From Bacteroidia bacterium (lineage in GTDB: Bacteria > Bacteroidota > Bacteroidia > Flavobacteriales > Flavobacteriaceae): a DNA stretch of 64,000 nucleotides. A program made the translations under genes and the position numbers. This document shows positions 51,551 through 61,494 of the stretch, in pieces; the first letter of the stretch is position 1, and the number at the start of each line of letters is the position of its first letter. The stretch lies in contig JAUIFO010000005.1 in NCBI GenBank assembly GCA_030430385.1, forward strand, positions 1 through 64,000, in the 5' to 3' direction. The notes beneath the pieces were generated by a model. It had not been told where the DNA came from, did no database searches, and was given only the letters and a program-made list of their open reading frames with translations.

Positions 51551-52513
51551 TTATGCGTTTTGAGCCTTAAATGCTTTTAATTTTTCAATGAGCGTTGGCA
51601 CAACTTCAAAAGCATCACCAACAACACCATAATCTGCAGCTTTAAAGAAAGGTGCTTCAGGATCTGTGTTGATCACAACTTTTACTTTAGATGAATTAAT
51701 TCCAGCTAAATGTTGAATAGCTCCAGAGATTCCAATAGCGATATATAAGTTTGAAGCAACTGGCTTTCCAGTTTGCCCAACATGCTCGCTGTGAGGTCTC
51801 CATCCTAGATCTGAAACAGGTTTAGAACAAGCGGTTGCAGCTCCTAAAACATCTGCTAATTCTTCAATCATTCCCCAATTTTCAGGACCTTTTAATCCGC
51901 GTCCGCCAGAAACTACAATCTCTGCATCTGCAATGGTTACTTTATCTGTAGCCTTATCAACCGATTGAACAGTAACACCTGAAGAAGGAATAGATGGAGC
52001 GAAGTCTTCAACTGAAGCATTTCCAGAAGCTTCAACTAATCCGAATGCATTTTTTGAAACACCAACAACCTTTACGTCTGTATTGATTGTAGTCATATTA
52101 AATGCTTTGTTTGTAAACGCAGTTCGTTTCACTGTAAAAGGTGAAGTACTTGATGGTGCTTCAACAACATTAGAGGCATAACCAGCGTCTAGTCCGATAG
52201 CCAATATAGGCGCAATGTATTTACTGTCTGCACTTGAACTAATGATTACAACTTGAGATTCTTCATTTTTGGCAGCTTGTGTAAGGATACTTGCATAAGT
52301 ATTGGCATTAAATTTATCTAAATCACTGTTAGATACATTTAAAATTTTGTCAACACCATAAGTTCCTAATTCTGAAGTGTTATTGGCATTGATTGTTACA
52401 GCTGTAACAGTTGTTCCCATTTGATTGGCAACAGCCTTGGCATAAGATGCTGCTTCAAAAGCTGATTTTTTTATAGTGCCTTGTTCTGATTCTGTATATA
52501 CTAATACTGACAT
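51551..52513 (-). CDS. etfA: Electron transfer flavoprotein subunit alpha
   Basis: 320 residues. The N-terminal half is the ETF fold; the C-terminal FAD domain has SGGRGLKGPENW (about 202-213), GQTGKPV and IAIGISGAIQHLAGI (about 257-272), and NTDPEAPFF. It passes electrons from acyl-CoA and other dehydrogenases to the quinone pool. etfB lies 23 bases upstream. Confidence 0.97.
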   Translation of the reverse strand: MSVLVYTESEQGTIKKSAFEAASYAKAVANQMGTTVTAVTINANNTSELGTYGVDKILNVSNSDLDKFNANTYASILTQAAKNEESQVVIISSSADSKYIAPILAIGLDAGYASNVVEAPSSTSPFTVKRTAFTNKAFNMTTINTDVKVVGVSKNAFGLVEASGNASVEDFAPSIPSSGVTVQSVDKATDKVTIADAEIVVSGGRGLKGPENWGMIEELADVLGAATACSKPVSDLGWRPHSEHVGQTGKPVASNLYIAIGISGAIQHLAGINSSKVKVVINTDPEAPFFKAADYGVVGDAFEVVPTLIEKLKAFKAQNA

Positions 52514-52536
52514 GTTTCTTTTTCTTTTAAGGTTAA

Positions 52537-53283
52537 TTAAATAGCTTTTGCTTCGTTGTGAAGTAAATCAATTAATTTATCAATGTTATCTGGTTCAACA
52601 AGTGTTACAGCGCCTTTTGGAGCTGGTTTTTCAAATTTAACCGAAGCTGTTTCAGCTGGAGCATTTACAGGCTCAACAACCGATAATGGTTTTTGTCTAG
52701 CCATCATAATACCTCGCATATTAGGGATTCTCAAATCACTTTCTTCAACTAAACCTTTTTGACCTCCTATTACCAAAGGTAAACTTGTTGATACGGTCTC
52801 TTTTCCACCATCAATTTCGCGCATTGCAGTAGCGTTTGTGCCATCAATTTCAAGATTGATGCAGTTGGTTACAAAGTTTGAATTTGTAAGTGCTGCTAAC
52901 ATACCAGGTACCATTCCTCCATTGTAATCGATAGATTCGCGACCAGCAATCACTAAGTCATAACCACCATCAGATACTACATTTGCTAGTTCTTTGGCTA
53001 CTTGAAATCCGTCTTTTGCTTCCGTATTTACTCTTATGGCAGCATCTGCTCCAATAGCTAAAGCTTTACGAAGAGTAGGTTCTGTTTCAGGACCACCAAC
53101 ATTAACAACAGTAACATTTGCACCTTGTTTTTCTTTGAACCACATAGCACGCGTAAGACCGAATTCATCATTTGGATTGATCACAAATTGAACACCATTC
53201 GTATCAAATTTGGTGTCTCCATCTGTAAAATTAATCTTTGAAGTCGTATCAGGAACGTGGCTAATACATACTAATATTTTCAT
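52537..53283 (-). CDS. etfB: Electron transfer flavoprotein subunit beta
   Basis: 248 residues, binding AMP and pairing with EtfA. Conserved segments are KILVCISHVPDT at the start, FVINPNDEFGLTRA and VIAGRESIDYNGGMVPGMLA (near 110-129). First gene of the etfBA operon. Transcription begins in the 276-base region shared with the divergent pdhB; a TATCTTCG box (53325-53332, minus strand) is one candidate promoter element. Confidence 0.96.
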   Translation of the reverse strand: MKILVCISHVPDTTSKINFTDGDTKFDTNGVQFVINPNDEFGLTRAMWFKEKQGANVTVVNVGGPETEPTLRKALAIGADAAIRVNTEAKDGFQVAKELANVVSDGGYDLVIAGRESIDYNGGMVPGMLAALTNSNFVTNCINLEIDGTNATAMREIDGGKETVSTSLPLVIGGQKGLVEESDLRIPNMRGIMMARQKPLSVVEPVNAPAETASVKFEKPAPKGAVTLVEPDNIDKLIDLLHNEAKAI

Positions 53284-53402
53284 ATCGAAATCGTTTATTT
53301 TGAGTGTGAATTTTTTCTAGAGCACGAAGATAATTATAATAATTATAAATTTTACTATGCACGCATAATAAATTTATGAAAAATTTAGTTTTGTTAGATT
53401 TT

Positions 53403-53457
53403 CTTCAATTTTTCTCAGAATGAATGACGTAAAATGTCAATACTTCAATTTTTCTCA
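53403..53457 (+). repeat. Two 15-bp direct repeats 40 bp apart in the etfB/pdhB divergent region
   Basis: CTTCAATTTTTCTCA occurs at 53403-53417 and 53443-53457, identical in both. A spacing of 40 bp puts them on the same helix face, as expected for a cooperative regulator site. No regulator is identified. Confidence 0.55.
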
Positions 53458-53529
53458 TCAAAAATTAATTTTGAGACAATTATAACTTACCGACTCCAAA
53501 ATTGATGTGATTTAATTAGCAATAATTCT

Positions 53530-53537
53530 TATTTTTG
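53530..53537 (+). promoter_or_regulatory. Candidate -7 box for pdhB
   Basis: TATTTTTG, 22 bases before the ATG. The nearest TTG upstream (53502) is 25 bases away, longer than usual. Confidence 0.4.
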
Positions 53538-53559
53538 CTACTCGATTAAAACAAAGTTC

Positions 53560-54543
53560 ATGAAGACAATTCAATTTAGAGAAGCTATTGCTGAGGCGAT
53601 GAGTGAAGAAATGCGCCGAGATGAAAGCATTTATTTAATGGGTGAGGAAGTTGCAGAATATAATGGTGCCTACAAAGCATCAAAAGGAATGTTAGATGAG
53701 TTCGGACCTAAACGTGTTATCGATACCCCAATTGCAGAGTTAGGATTTGCAGGTGTTGCGATTGGTTCAACAATGACTGGTAACAGACCAATTGTAGAAT
53801 ATATGACCTTTAACTTCTCTTTGGTTGGAATTGATCAAATCATTAACAATGCTGCAAAAATCAGACAAATGTCTGGCGGACAATTCAAATGTCCAATAGT
53901 ATTTCGTGGGCCAACAGCTTCTGCTGGTCAGTTAGCAGCAACACACTCCCAAGCCTTTGAAAGCTGGTTTGCAAATACACCTGGACTTAAAGTAGTTGTG
54001 CCTTCAAATCCGTATGACGCAAAAGGCTTGTTAAAATCAGCAATTCGTGATGATGATCCAGTTATCTTTATGGAAAGTGAACAAATGTATGGCGATAAAG
54101 GAGAGGTTCCTGAAGGAGAATATACCATTCCTTTAGGTGTTGCAGAGATCAAACGCGAAGGTACTGATGTTACTATTGTATCTTTTGGAAAAATTATCAA
54201 AGAAGCTTACAAGGCTGCTGATGAGCTTGAAAAAGAAGGCATCTCTTGTGAAATATTAGACTTAAGAACCGTTCGTCCAATGGATAGAAAAGCGGTTGTT
54301 GAATCGGTTAAAAAAACCAATCGCTTGATTATTCTTGAAGAGGCTTGGCCTTTCGGGAATGTGGCAACTGAAATTACTTACCTTGTACAATCTGAAGCGT
54401 TCGATTATCTAGATGCGCCAATTGTGAAAATAAATACAGCAGACACTCCAGCACCCTATTCTCCGGTTCTACTTGAAGAATGGTTACCTAACAAAGATGA
54501 TGTTATCAAAGCTGTAAAAAAAGTAATGTACATTAACGCTTAA
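53560..54543 (+). CDS. pdhB: Pyruvate dehydrogenase E1 component, beta subunit
   Basis: 327 residues. The family motifs YLMGEEVAEYNGAYKASKG (25-43), FNFSLVGIDQIINNAAK (about 84-100) and RGPTASAGQLAATHSQ are clear, with a transketolase C-terminal domain (about 205-325). It forms the thiamine-diphosphate-dependent E1 with an alpha subunit encoded elsewhere. A strong terminator follows, so it appears monocistronic. Confidence 0.95.
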   Translation: MKTIQFREAIAEAMSEEMRRDESIYLMGEEVAEYNGAYKASKGMLDEFGPKRVIDTPIAELGFAGVAIGSTMTGNRPIVEYMTFNFSLVGIDQIINNAAKIRQMSGGQFKCPIVFRGPTASAGQLAATHSQAFESWFANTPGLKVVVPSNPYDAKGLLKSAIRDDDPVIFMESEQMYGDKGEVPEGEYTIPLGVAEIKREGTDVTIVSFGKIIKEAYKAADELEKEGISCEILDLRTVRPMDRKAVVESVKKTNRLIILEEAWPFGNVATEITYLVQSEAFDYLDAPIVKINTADTPAPYSPVLLEEWLPNKDDVIKAVKKVMYINA

Positions 54544-54589
54544 TGGTTTTTTTTAAACCATCTAATAAATCGTAATTTTTTACGTTTAT

Positions 54590-54633
54590 AAACTTCATCA
54601 ACACTTTAGCATAATTGTTGATGAAGTTTTTTT
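54590..54633 (+). terminator. pdhB terminator
   Basis: A 14-bp perfect stem (54590-54603 with 54616-54629), 12-base loop, T run. It ends only 4 bases before the next gene's ATG, so that gene must start transcription within or upstream of it, or by read-through. Confidence 0.85.
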
Positions 54634-54637
54634 GCCT

Positions 54638-57148
54638 ATGAACTTTAGACTACTTATAATTTTTTTATTCTTCGGAATTTTTTCAGGCTTTACCCAAACC
54701 AAAGTAAGTGGTTATGTGTTTGATGAAGCAGATCAACCTGTGGCATTTGCCAACGTTTTGTTTAAAGGGTCTACTGAAGGAACCATTACCAATGAAGATG
54801 GACGCTTTTATCTTGAATCAGAAGACACTTGGGATACGTTAGTTATTTCTTTTTTAGGTTATGAAATCAAAGAAGTGACACTCGACAAAAAAGTGAACTT
54901 CGATCTTAGGTTTGTTCTAAAAGAAGAAGCTGCATCACTAGATGAAGTAGTCATTGTTACAGGGAAACAATCCAAGAAGGCTTCCGAAAATCCAGCAATC
55001 AGAATTCTGAAAAAAATCTGGGAGCGAAAGCGTCGCAACGGTTTAAATCAGTTCAAACAATACCAATACGATAAGTATGAAAAAGTGGAGTTTGATCTTA
55101 ATACCATAGATAGTTCGCTTATTAAAAGTAAACTTTTTCGAGGGATGGAGTTTGTTTTTGAGGAAGTCGATACGTCAAGCATCACAGGAAAAACGTATTT
55201 GCCAGTTTTTATTAATGAAGCTGCAAGTACAGTTTACGGAGACAATAATCTCGATAAGGTCAAAGAAGATTTAAAAGGCAATAAGAACTCTGGATTTAGT
55301 AATAATCAGGTCATTATCGATTTTATTGATGATCTGTATGCCGATTTTAATGTTTACGATAACTATCTGAAATTCTTCGATAAAAGTTTTGTGAGTCCGT
55401 TGTCTCGAACTGGAATCCAAACCTATAATTATGTCTTATCTGATAGTGCTTTTATTGATAACAAATGGTGTTATAACATTATATATTATCCAAGACGTAA
55501 AAATGAATTGACCTTTAAAGGTGATTTTTGGGTTAACGATTCTACCTATGCAATAAAAGATATCAATCTTCAAGCTTCAAAAAGCGCTAATATTAACTGG
55601 ATCAAGGAAATTTATATTGAGCAGGAGTTTGAAGTCCTCAACGATTCGTTGTTTTTGATCAAGCGTGATTATATGTTAACCGATTTCGCCTTAAATAAAA
55701 AAGAAGCTTCAAGAGGAATATATGGCAAGCGTACCACGCTTTATGAAAACTATGTCTTTGATCAACCAAAGGAGGAAGCGTTTTATGATGAAGAGGTGTA
55801 TTATTATGATGAAGACGTTTATAACAGAGATGATGCGTTTTGGGATCAAAATAGGTTTGAATCCTTGAATAAAGACGAAGAAGGTGTTTACAAGATGTTA
55901 GACACTTTAAAAACGGTTAAGAAGTTTAAACGACTCTATAATATTGGAAGTATTTTAGCTTCGGGTTATGTTGAATTTCCGAGCATCAATTTTGATTATG
56001 GACCTATTTTTTCAACATTTGGTTTTAATGATGTTGAAGGATTACGACTTCGTACAGGTGGACGTACCTATTTTGGACCTAACGATTTATGGCGCTTAGA
56101 AGGTTTTGTAGCTTATGGCTTTAGAGACGAAAAATTCAAGTATGGGATTTCTGGAAAATGGTTGCTAGATAAGAAAAGTCGCTTTACGCTTTTTGGAGGT
56201 CATCGACGCGATATTGAGCAAATTGGAGCAAGTTTAACGAGTTCAACAGACGTGCTTGGTCGAAGCTTAGCCTCAAATGCTGTGATCACTGCTGGAACAA
56301 ATGATAAGCTCACTAATATCAGTTTGACCAATTTTGGAATGGCTATCGAGCCAAGTCGGAATTTTGAAGTTCGCTTAGACGGAAGCTTTAGGACTTTACG
56401 TTCTGCATCTCCAACCTTTAGTCTAGATTATAATGATCCTGAATCTGAAACTGGAATCTCTTCAGAAATTAAACAGTTTGAATCACGATTGTCTTTAGGA
56501 TATTATCCAAAGCGTCAAATGACAGGTTTTGGTGTTGAACGTAAATTTAAAAACGATGATTTTGCGAGATTGTTTGCACAATTAAGTAGAGGAAATCGCA
56601 ATTGGTTTGACAGTGATTTTGATTATACCAAAGTTCAATTTTCTTATATTCAGCCATGGCAAGTAGGAGGGTTTGGTCGCTTGGTAACCTCAGTTGAAGC
56701 TGGAAAGACGTTTGGAGAAGTTCCTTTAGGACTACTTAGTGTTGTTCCTGGAAATCAAACCTATTTTTCAATTTATAATACCTTTCCACAATTAGATTTC
56801 TATGAGTTTGTGACAGATGCTTACACTTCAATGCATATTGAGCATAATTTTAATGGACGATTATTCTCTAGAATTCCTTTTTTAAAGCAGTATAATTTGC
56901 GGTTTGTACTCGGACTTAGAGGTGTTTGGGGCGAATTGTCTGATGATAATATTGCACTCAATACCACTGGAAATCCTGCAGAAATTCCTTTAATTGCACC
57001 TAATGACCGTATTTACTACGAATATAGCTTTGGTGTTGCTAATATCTTCAAGATATTACGAATTGACTTCAATTTTAGAGGGAACTACTTAGACGCACCA
57101 GACGCTAGACGATTTGGAGTAACAGGAAGTTTTGGCTTTTATTTCTAA
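54638..57148 (+). CDS. DUF5686 family outer membrane protein with carboxypeptidase-regulatory-like domain
   Basis: The ATG at 54638 is preferred to a TTG at 54632; 836 residues. A signal peptide (1-20, ending GFTQ) is followed by a CarboxypepD_reg-like beta domain (about 22-105; VSGYVFDEADQPVAFANV) and a long DUF5686 region ending in an outer-membrane barrel (about 440-836; terminal GSFGFYF). The N-terminal domain recalls SusC/TonB-receptor plugs, but no TonB box or plug was seen. Function unknown; the family is near-universal in this phylum. Confidence 0.88.
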   Translation: MNFRLLIIFLFFGIFSGFTQTKVSGYVFDEADQPVAFANVLFKGSTEGTITNEDGRFYLESEDTWDTLVISFLGYEIKEVTLDKKVNFDLRFVLKEEAASLDEVVIVTGKQSKKASENPAIRILKKIWERKRRNGLNQFKQYQYDKYEKVEFDLNTIDSSLIKSKLFRGMEFVFEEVDTSSITGKTYLPVFINEAASTVYGDNNLDKVKEDLKGNKNSGFSNNQVIIDFIDDLYADFNVYDNYLKFFDKSFVSPLSRTGIQTYNYVLSDSAFIDNKWCYNIIYYPRRKNELTFKGDFWVNDSTYAIKDINLQASKSANINWIKEIYIEQEFEVLNDSLFLIKRDYMLTDFALNKKEASRGIYGKRTTLYENYVFDQPKEEAFYDEEVYYYDEDVYNRDDAFWDQNRFESLNKDEEGVYKMLDTLKTVKKFKRLYNIGSILASGYVEFPSINFDYGPIFSTFGFNDVEGLRLRTGGRTYFGPNDLWRLEGFVAYGFRDEKFKYGISGKWLLDKKSRFTLFGGHRRDIEQIGASLTSSTDVLGRSLASNAVITAGTNDKLTNISLTNFGMAIEPSRNFEVRLDGSFRTLRSASPTFSLDYNDPESETGISSEIKQFESRLSLGYYPKRQMTGFGVERKFKNDDFARLFAQLSRGNRNWFDSDFDYTKVQFSYIQPWQVGGFGRLVTSVEAGKTFGEVPLGLLSVVPGNQTYFSIYNTFPQLDFYEFVTDAYTSMHIEHNFNGRLFSRIPFLKQYNLRFVLGLRGVWGELSDDNIALNTTGNPAEIPLIAPNDRIYYEYSFGVANIFKILRIDFNFRGNYLDAPDARRFGVTGSFGFYF

Positions 57149-57156
57149 GGTTTTAA

Positions 57157-57186
57157 TTGTTCAACAAAAACATTACTGTATCTTTG
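57157..57186 (+). promoter_or_regulatory. Promoter of ppa
   Basis: TTG (57157-57159), a 19-base spacer and TATCTTTG (57179-57186); the ATG is 20 bases downstream. Confidence 0.7.
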
Positions 57187-57206
57187 CAGCCCAAAATTTG
57201 AAATAA

Positions 57207-57734
57207 ATGACTGCTAACGGACAATTAACTTTTGATGTACTAATAGAAATTCCTAAAGGAAGCCGTAATAAATATGAATACGATTTCGATTTGAAAAAAA
57301 TTAGATTTGATCGTATGTTATTCTCTTCAATGATGTATCCTGGAGATTATGGTTTTATTCCTGAAACCTTAGCATTGGATGGAGATCCTTTAGATGTATT
57401 AGTAATGGGAACGGAACCTACATTCCCAATGTGTGTTATGGAAGTGAAACCTATTGGAGTGTTTCATATGGCTGATGAAAAAGGACCTGATGAAAAACTA
57501 ATTTGTGTCCCTGTTACAGATCCAATTTGGAATACTTACGAAGATATTACAGATTTAAATCCGCATAGAAAAAAAGAAATCACTCACTTTTTTCAAGTGT
57601 ATAAAGACCTCGAAAAAAAGAAAGTTGATGTTGGAGGTTGGGGAGATGCTAAAGAAGCTTACGATATTGTGACCAAATGTGTAGAACGCTATGAAAATAG
57701 TGAGCATAAAGCTAACGGGAACTTTACAATTTAA
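57207..57734 (+). CDS. ppa: Soluble inorganic pyrophosphatase (family I)
   Basis: 175 residues. The metal-site signature LDGDPLDVLV has Asp58, Asp60 and Asp63; the MMYPGDYGFIP block and the later DEKGPDEKLICVP are also present. It hydrolyses pyrophosphate in the cytoplasm. The membrane pyrophosphatase gene follows, with a terminator between, so the two are separately transcribed. Confidence 0.96.
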   Translation: MTANGQLTFDVLIEIPKGSRNKYEYDFDLKKIRFDRMLFSSMMYPGDYGFIPETLALDGDPLDVLVMGTEPTFPMCVMEVKPIGVFHMADEKGPDEKLICVPVTDPIWNTYEDITDLNPHRKKEITHFFQVYKDLEKKKVDVGGWGDAKEAYDIVTKCVERYENSEHKANGNFTI

Positions 57735-57758
57735 ACATATTTAGGTAATTAAATCCTG

Positions 57759-57790
57759 AACCCTTTGGCTTAAACGTCAAAGGGTTTTTT
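57759..57790 (+). terminator. ppa terminator
   Basis: AACCCTTTG (57759-57767) pairs with CAAAGGGTT (57778-57786), followed by T's, 25 bases after the ppa stop. Confidence 0.85.
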
Positions 57791-57808
57791 AGTTTTAAGG
57801 GATTTCAC

Positions 57809-57816
57809 TACTTTTG
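57809..57816 (+). promoter_or_regulatory. Candidate -7 box for hppA
   Basis: TACTTTTG matches TAnnTTTG and lies 41 bases before the ATG at 57858. Confidence 0.5.
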
Positions 57817-57857
57817 CCCAGTTAAAATAGGAATCAACTAATCACAATAAATACAAT

Positions 57858-60278
57858 ATGGAATCATACATGATTTATATGCCAATAGTATTGGCGATTT
57901 TAGGACTAGTCTATATGGCAATAAAACGTTCTTCAATAATGAAACAAGATGCTGGTGACGGCAAAATGAAAGAAATTTCAGATCATATTTATGTAGGTGC
58001 TTTAGCATTTTTAAAAGCAGAGTATCGATTACTTACCTTTTTCGTTATTGGAGCGAGTATCGCTTTAGCTGCTGTTGCTGCAATTGTACCAACAACAAGT
58101 TATTTAATTATTGTTGCGTTTATTATTGGTGCTGTTTTTTCTGCAATTGCTGGAAACATAGGAATGCGTATCGCAACCAAAACCAATGTTAGAACTACTC
58201 AAGCTGCAAAAACAAGTTTACCAAAAGCCTTAAATATTTCTTTTGGTGGTGGTACGGTTATGGGCCTTGGTGTTGCTGGATTGGCAGTATTAGGTTTAAC
58301 CGCGTTCTTTATCATTTTTTATCAAATGTTTATGGGTGGAACTTGGACCAATACAGCAGATATGACTTTAGTTTTAGAGACGCTTGCTGGATTTTCACTT
58401 GGTGCTGAATCGATCGCTTTATTCGCTAGAGTAGGTGGTGGAATCTACACTAAAGCTGCCGATGTTGGTGCTGATTTAGTAGGTAAAGTTGAAGCTGGTA
58501 TTCCTGAAGATGATCCTCGTAATCCAGCTACAATTGCTGATAACGTAGGAGATAATGTAGGTGATGTTGCAGGAATGGGAGCAGATTTATTTGGTTCTTA
58601 TGTGGCTACAGTTTTAGCTGCAATGGTATTAGGAAACTACATCATTAAAGACATGGGAGGCGCTATTGAAGATGCCTTTGGAGGTATCGGAACTATTTTA
58701 TTACCTATGGCTATTGCTGGTGCTGGTATTATCATTTCAATCATCGGGACATTCTTGGTGAAAATATCATCTAATGATGCTAAAGAAGCGCAAGTACAAA
58801 AGGCTTTAAATATTGGAAACTGGACCTCTATTGGTCTTGTGGCTTTAGCTTGTTTCGGATTAGTAACATGGATGTTACCTGAAACCATGAAAATGGAGTT
58901 CTTTGGTGAAGGTTTAAAAGAAGTCTCTTCAATGCGAGTATTCTATGCAACTTTAGTTGGATTAGTCGTTGGAGGTGCAATTTCTTCATTTACTGAATAC
59001 TATACTGGATTAGGAAAGAAACCAATTTTAAATATTGTGCAACAGTCAAGTACTGGAGCTGCAACTAACATTATTGCAGGTTTAGCAACTGGAATGATTT
59101 CAACATTTAGTTCTGTTTTATTATTTGCAGGAGCTATTTGGGCTTCTTATGCTTTTGCTGGTTTCTATGGTGTTGCTATGGCAGCATCTGCTATGATGGC
59201 AACTACTGCAATGCAATTGGCTATTGATGCTTTTGGACCAATTGCAGATAATGCTGGTGGTATTGCTGAAATGAGCGAGCAAGAACCAATTGTTAGAGAG
59301 CGTACAGATATTTTAGATTCTGTTGGTAATACAACTGCTGCTACAGGTAAAGGATTTGCAATTGCATCTGCGGCCTTAACAGCTTTAGCGTTGTTTGCTG
59401 CTTATGTTACGTTTACTGATATTGATGGAATTAACATCTTTAAAGCACCTGTTTTAGCGATGTTATTTGTTGGTGGTATGGTGCCTGTTGTGTTCTCTGC
59501 ATTAGCAATGAGTTCTGTTGGTAAAGCTGCTATGGAAATGGTTGAAGAAGTGCGTCGTCAGTTTAAAGAGATTCCTGGAATTATGGAAGGTACTGGGAAA
59601 CCTGAATATGATAAATGTGTTGATATTTCTACAAAAGCGTCTTTAAGACAAATGTTATTACCTGGTATTTTAACGATCGGTTTTCCAATTGTTATTGTAT
59701 TGATAGGATTATTAATATATGGCGATAACCACAGATTAGTAGCTGAAATGTTAGGAGGTTACATGGCTGGTGTATCTGTTTCTGGAGTGCTTTGGGCAAT
59801 CTTCCAAAATAATGCTGGAGGTGCTTGGGATAACGCTAAAAAATCTTTTGAAGCTGGTGTTGAAATTAATGGAGAAATGACTTACAAAGGTTCTGATGCA
59901 CACAAAGCTGCTGTAACTGGAGATACTGTTGGAGACCCTTTTAAAGATACGTCTGGTCCTTCAATGAATATCTTGATCAAATTAACCTGTCTTATTGGAT
60001 TGGTAATTGCTCCAATTTTAGGCGGACATGCTGAAGAGACATCAATGGTTGCTACTGAAGATGTCAATATTGAAATGTCTGTGGAATCTAAGGATATGGC
60101 TCAAGCAACGATTACTTACACTACTGTTGAAAATGGTACTGAAGTAACCAAGAAAGAAACTTTTAAGGGTACTGAAGCTGAAGTTGAAAAACAATTGAAA
60201 GCTTTTGAAAACACATCTAAAGGTGACAATGTTGAGGTTAAAAAAGTCATTGAAAAAGTAGAAGTTAACAAAAACTAA
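57858..60278 (+). CDS. hppA: Membrane-bound ion-pumping pyrophosphatase, K+-dependent type
   Basis: 806 residues with about 16 membrane helices. The pyrophosphate site shows [18 protein letters not shown] (about 194-211), [22 protein letters not shown] and the mirrored [10 protein letters not shown] and DNAKK blocks. [10 protein letters not shown] (about 490-499) has the Ala and Gly of potassium-dependent enzymes; whether it pumps H+ or Na+ cannot be decided here. After the last helix (about 720) there is an unusual hydrophilic tail of about 80 residues, rich in Glu, Lys, Thr and Val. Confidence 0.95.
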   Translation: MESYMIYMPIVLAILGLVYMAIKRSSIMKQDAGDGKMKEISDHIYVGALAFLKAEYRLLTFFVIGASIALAAVAAIVPTTSYLIIVAFIIGAVFSAIAGNIGMRIATKTNVRTTQAAKTSLPKALNISFGGGTVMGLGVAGLAVLGLTAFFIIFYQMFMGGTWTNTADMTLVLETLAGFSLGAESIALFARVGGGIYTKAADVGADLVGKVEAGIPEDDPRNPATIADNVGDNVGDVAGMGADLFGSYVATVLAAMVLGNYIIKDMGGAIEDAFGGIGTILLPMAIAGAGIIISIIGTFLVKISSNDAKEAQVQKALNIGNWTSIGLVALACFGLVTWMLPETMKMEFFGEGLKEVSSMRVFYATLVGLVVGGAISSFTEYYTGLGKKPILNIVQQSSTGAATNIIAGLATGMISTFSSVLLFAGAIWASYAFAGFYGVAMAASAMMATTAMQLAIDAFGPIADNAGGIAEMSEQEPIVRERTDILDSVGNTTAATGKGFAIASAALTALALFAAYVTFTDIDGINIFKAPVLAMLFVGGMVPVVFSALAMSSVGKAAMEMVEEVRRQFKEIPGIMEGTGKPEYDKCVDISTKASLRQMLLPGILTIGFPIVIVLIGLLIYGDNHRLVAEMLGGYMAGVSVSGVLWAIFQNNAGGAWDNAKKSFEAGVEINGEMTYKGSDAHKAAVTGDTVGDPFKDTSGPSMNILIKLTCLIGLVIAPILGGHAEETSMVATEDVNIEMSVESKDMAQATITYTTVENGTEVTKKETFKGTEAEVEKQLKAFENTSKGDNVEVKKVIEKVEVNKN

Positions 60279-60298
60279 CTGTTTGATTTACATAAATG

Positions 60299-60327
60299 AA
60301 AAGCCACGTTTTACGTGGCTTTTTTTT
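60299..60327 (+). terminator. hppA terminator
   Basis: An 11-bp stem (60299-60309 with 60313-60323), 3-base loop and T run, 20 bases after the stop. Confidence 0.9.
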
Positions 60328-60354
60328 ATTTTCGTTTTAAAGATGATGTCTTAA

Positions 60355-61356
60355 ATGAGCTGGTTCGAGAAAGATCCTTTACAAATCATAACATTTAAAA
60401 GTTATGGAACAGATTCACATTTCTACATTCGTGGTCGTGCTTTGGAAGACGAAACTATAAATCTTGAGCAAAAAGGATTGTTTGGTTTATTTATAAATTC
60501 TTGGAAGCGATTTGAATCGGATGAAATAAAACACGCAACTCTCAAAGTAAGTTTATCAAATGGGAACTCTTTTATCACTAAAACAGATCATCATGGTTAC
60601 TTTAAAGTAGATGTGCAAGTAGCTCATTTGCTTGAGCTTGCAGATGATGATGGTTGGGTAGATTATGATATTTGTTATCATGATGATGCTATAAGGAGAC
60701 AAATTCAGAATGAAAATAAATTTCAAGGCAAATTATTGATTCCTTGTGCTAACGCCGAATTTGGTGTTATTAGCGATATTGATGATACCATTATTCATAC
60801 AGGTGTGGTGTCTACTTTAAAATGGAGAGTTTTAATCAATAGTATTTTTAGAAACGCTGCTAACAGAATTCCGTTAGAAGGTGCCGCAGATTTTTATCAT
60901 AAGTTGCACAAAGGCGCTTCTGGAAATAGTGCTAACCCAATATTTTACGTTAGCCATAGTCCGTGGAATCTGTATCGTTATTTAGATTATTTTTTAACAC
61001 AACATGAGTTTCCGAAAGGTCCAATTTTATTGCGAAGTTTTAAGGCTATTTTCAAAAAGGCACCTGGTGACTTCCCTCAAAAGCATAAGGAGATTATCAA
61101 CCTCTTAAAAACCTATCCTAAACTAAAATTTATTTTGATTGGTGATAGTGGTGAACGTGATGCTGATATTTATAAAGCGATTGCTCAAGCCTATCCTGAT
61201 CAAATTGCGGCGATTTACTTAAGAAGTGTAAATCACAAAAAGAAAATGCTGCGCGTGACTACCTTGTTTAAAGGCTTTGACCAGATTCCTGTATTATTTG
61301 TTGATCGTAGTGAACAGGCAGAATACCATGCTAGAATTCACAAGTTTATAAAGTGA
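60355..61356 (+). CDS. App1-like phosphatidate phosphatase family protein (DUF2183)
   Basis: 333 residues, no signal peptide. The HAD-type motif ISDIDDTIIHTG has Asp141 and Asp143, and later SHSPWNLYRY (near 202-211) and LIGDSGERDADIY (near 261-273) supply the remaining HAD residues. This is the layout of the App1 catalytic domain (phosphatidate phosphatase in yeast). The N-terminal ~130 residues form a beta-rich domain (AFTLKVSLSNGN-like strands). The natural substrate in bacteria is unknown. Confidence 0.87.
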   Translation: MSWFEKDPLQIITFKSYGTDSHFYIRGRALEDETINLEQKGLFGLFINSWKRFESDEIKHATLKVSLSNGNSFITKTDHHGYFKVDVQVAHLLELADDDGWVDYDICYHDDAIRRQIQNENKFQGKLLIPCANAEFGVISDIDDTIIHTGVVSTLKWRVLINSIFRNAANRIPLEGAADFYHKLHKGASGNSANPIFYVSHSPWNLYRYLDYFLTQHEFPKGPILLRSFKAIFKKAPGDFPQKHKEIINLLKTYPKLKFILIGDSGERDADIYKAIAQAYPDQIAAIYLRSVNHKKKMLRVTTLFKGFDQIPVLFVDRSEQAEYHARIHKFIK

Positions 61357-61362
61357 TGCGTC

Positions 61363-61493
61363 GCGTTAAGGATTGAAGCGGCATCCTTTTTGTTTTTGTT
61401 AAAGATCTTTAGACTGCGCTCAAGGTTACAAAAACAAAAAGATATAGCAGAAAGCCTGACCAAACTGAACTTTAGTGAAGGTTGGGAACGCCC
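61363..61493. repeat. Structured intergenic element, copy 2 (junction-like)
   Basis: It begins GCGTTAAGGATTGAAGCGGC and ends GGGAACGCC. The first internal arm is a perfect 14-bp inverted repeat, 61386-61399 with 61428-61441; then AGCAGAAAGCCTGACC; then a weaker arm CCAA/TTGG with ACT/AGT. Order and spacing match the copy at 1305-1448, while the arm sequences differ. It lies between convergent genes. Confidence 0.6.
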
Positions 61494-61494
61494 A

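Noticed and set aside
54632..54637. TTG start of the DUF5686 gene
   Set aside because: Lies in the pdhB terminator T run; the ATG at 54638 gives a normal signal peptide.
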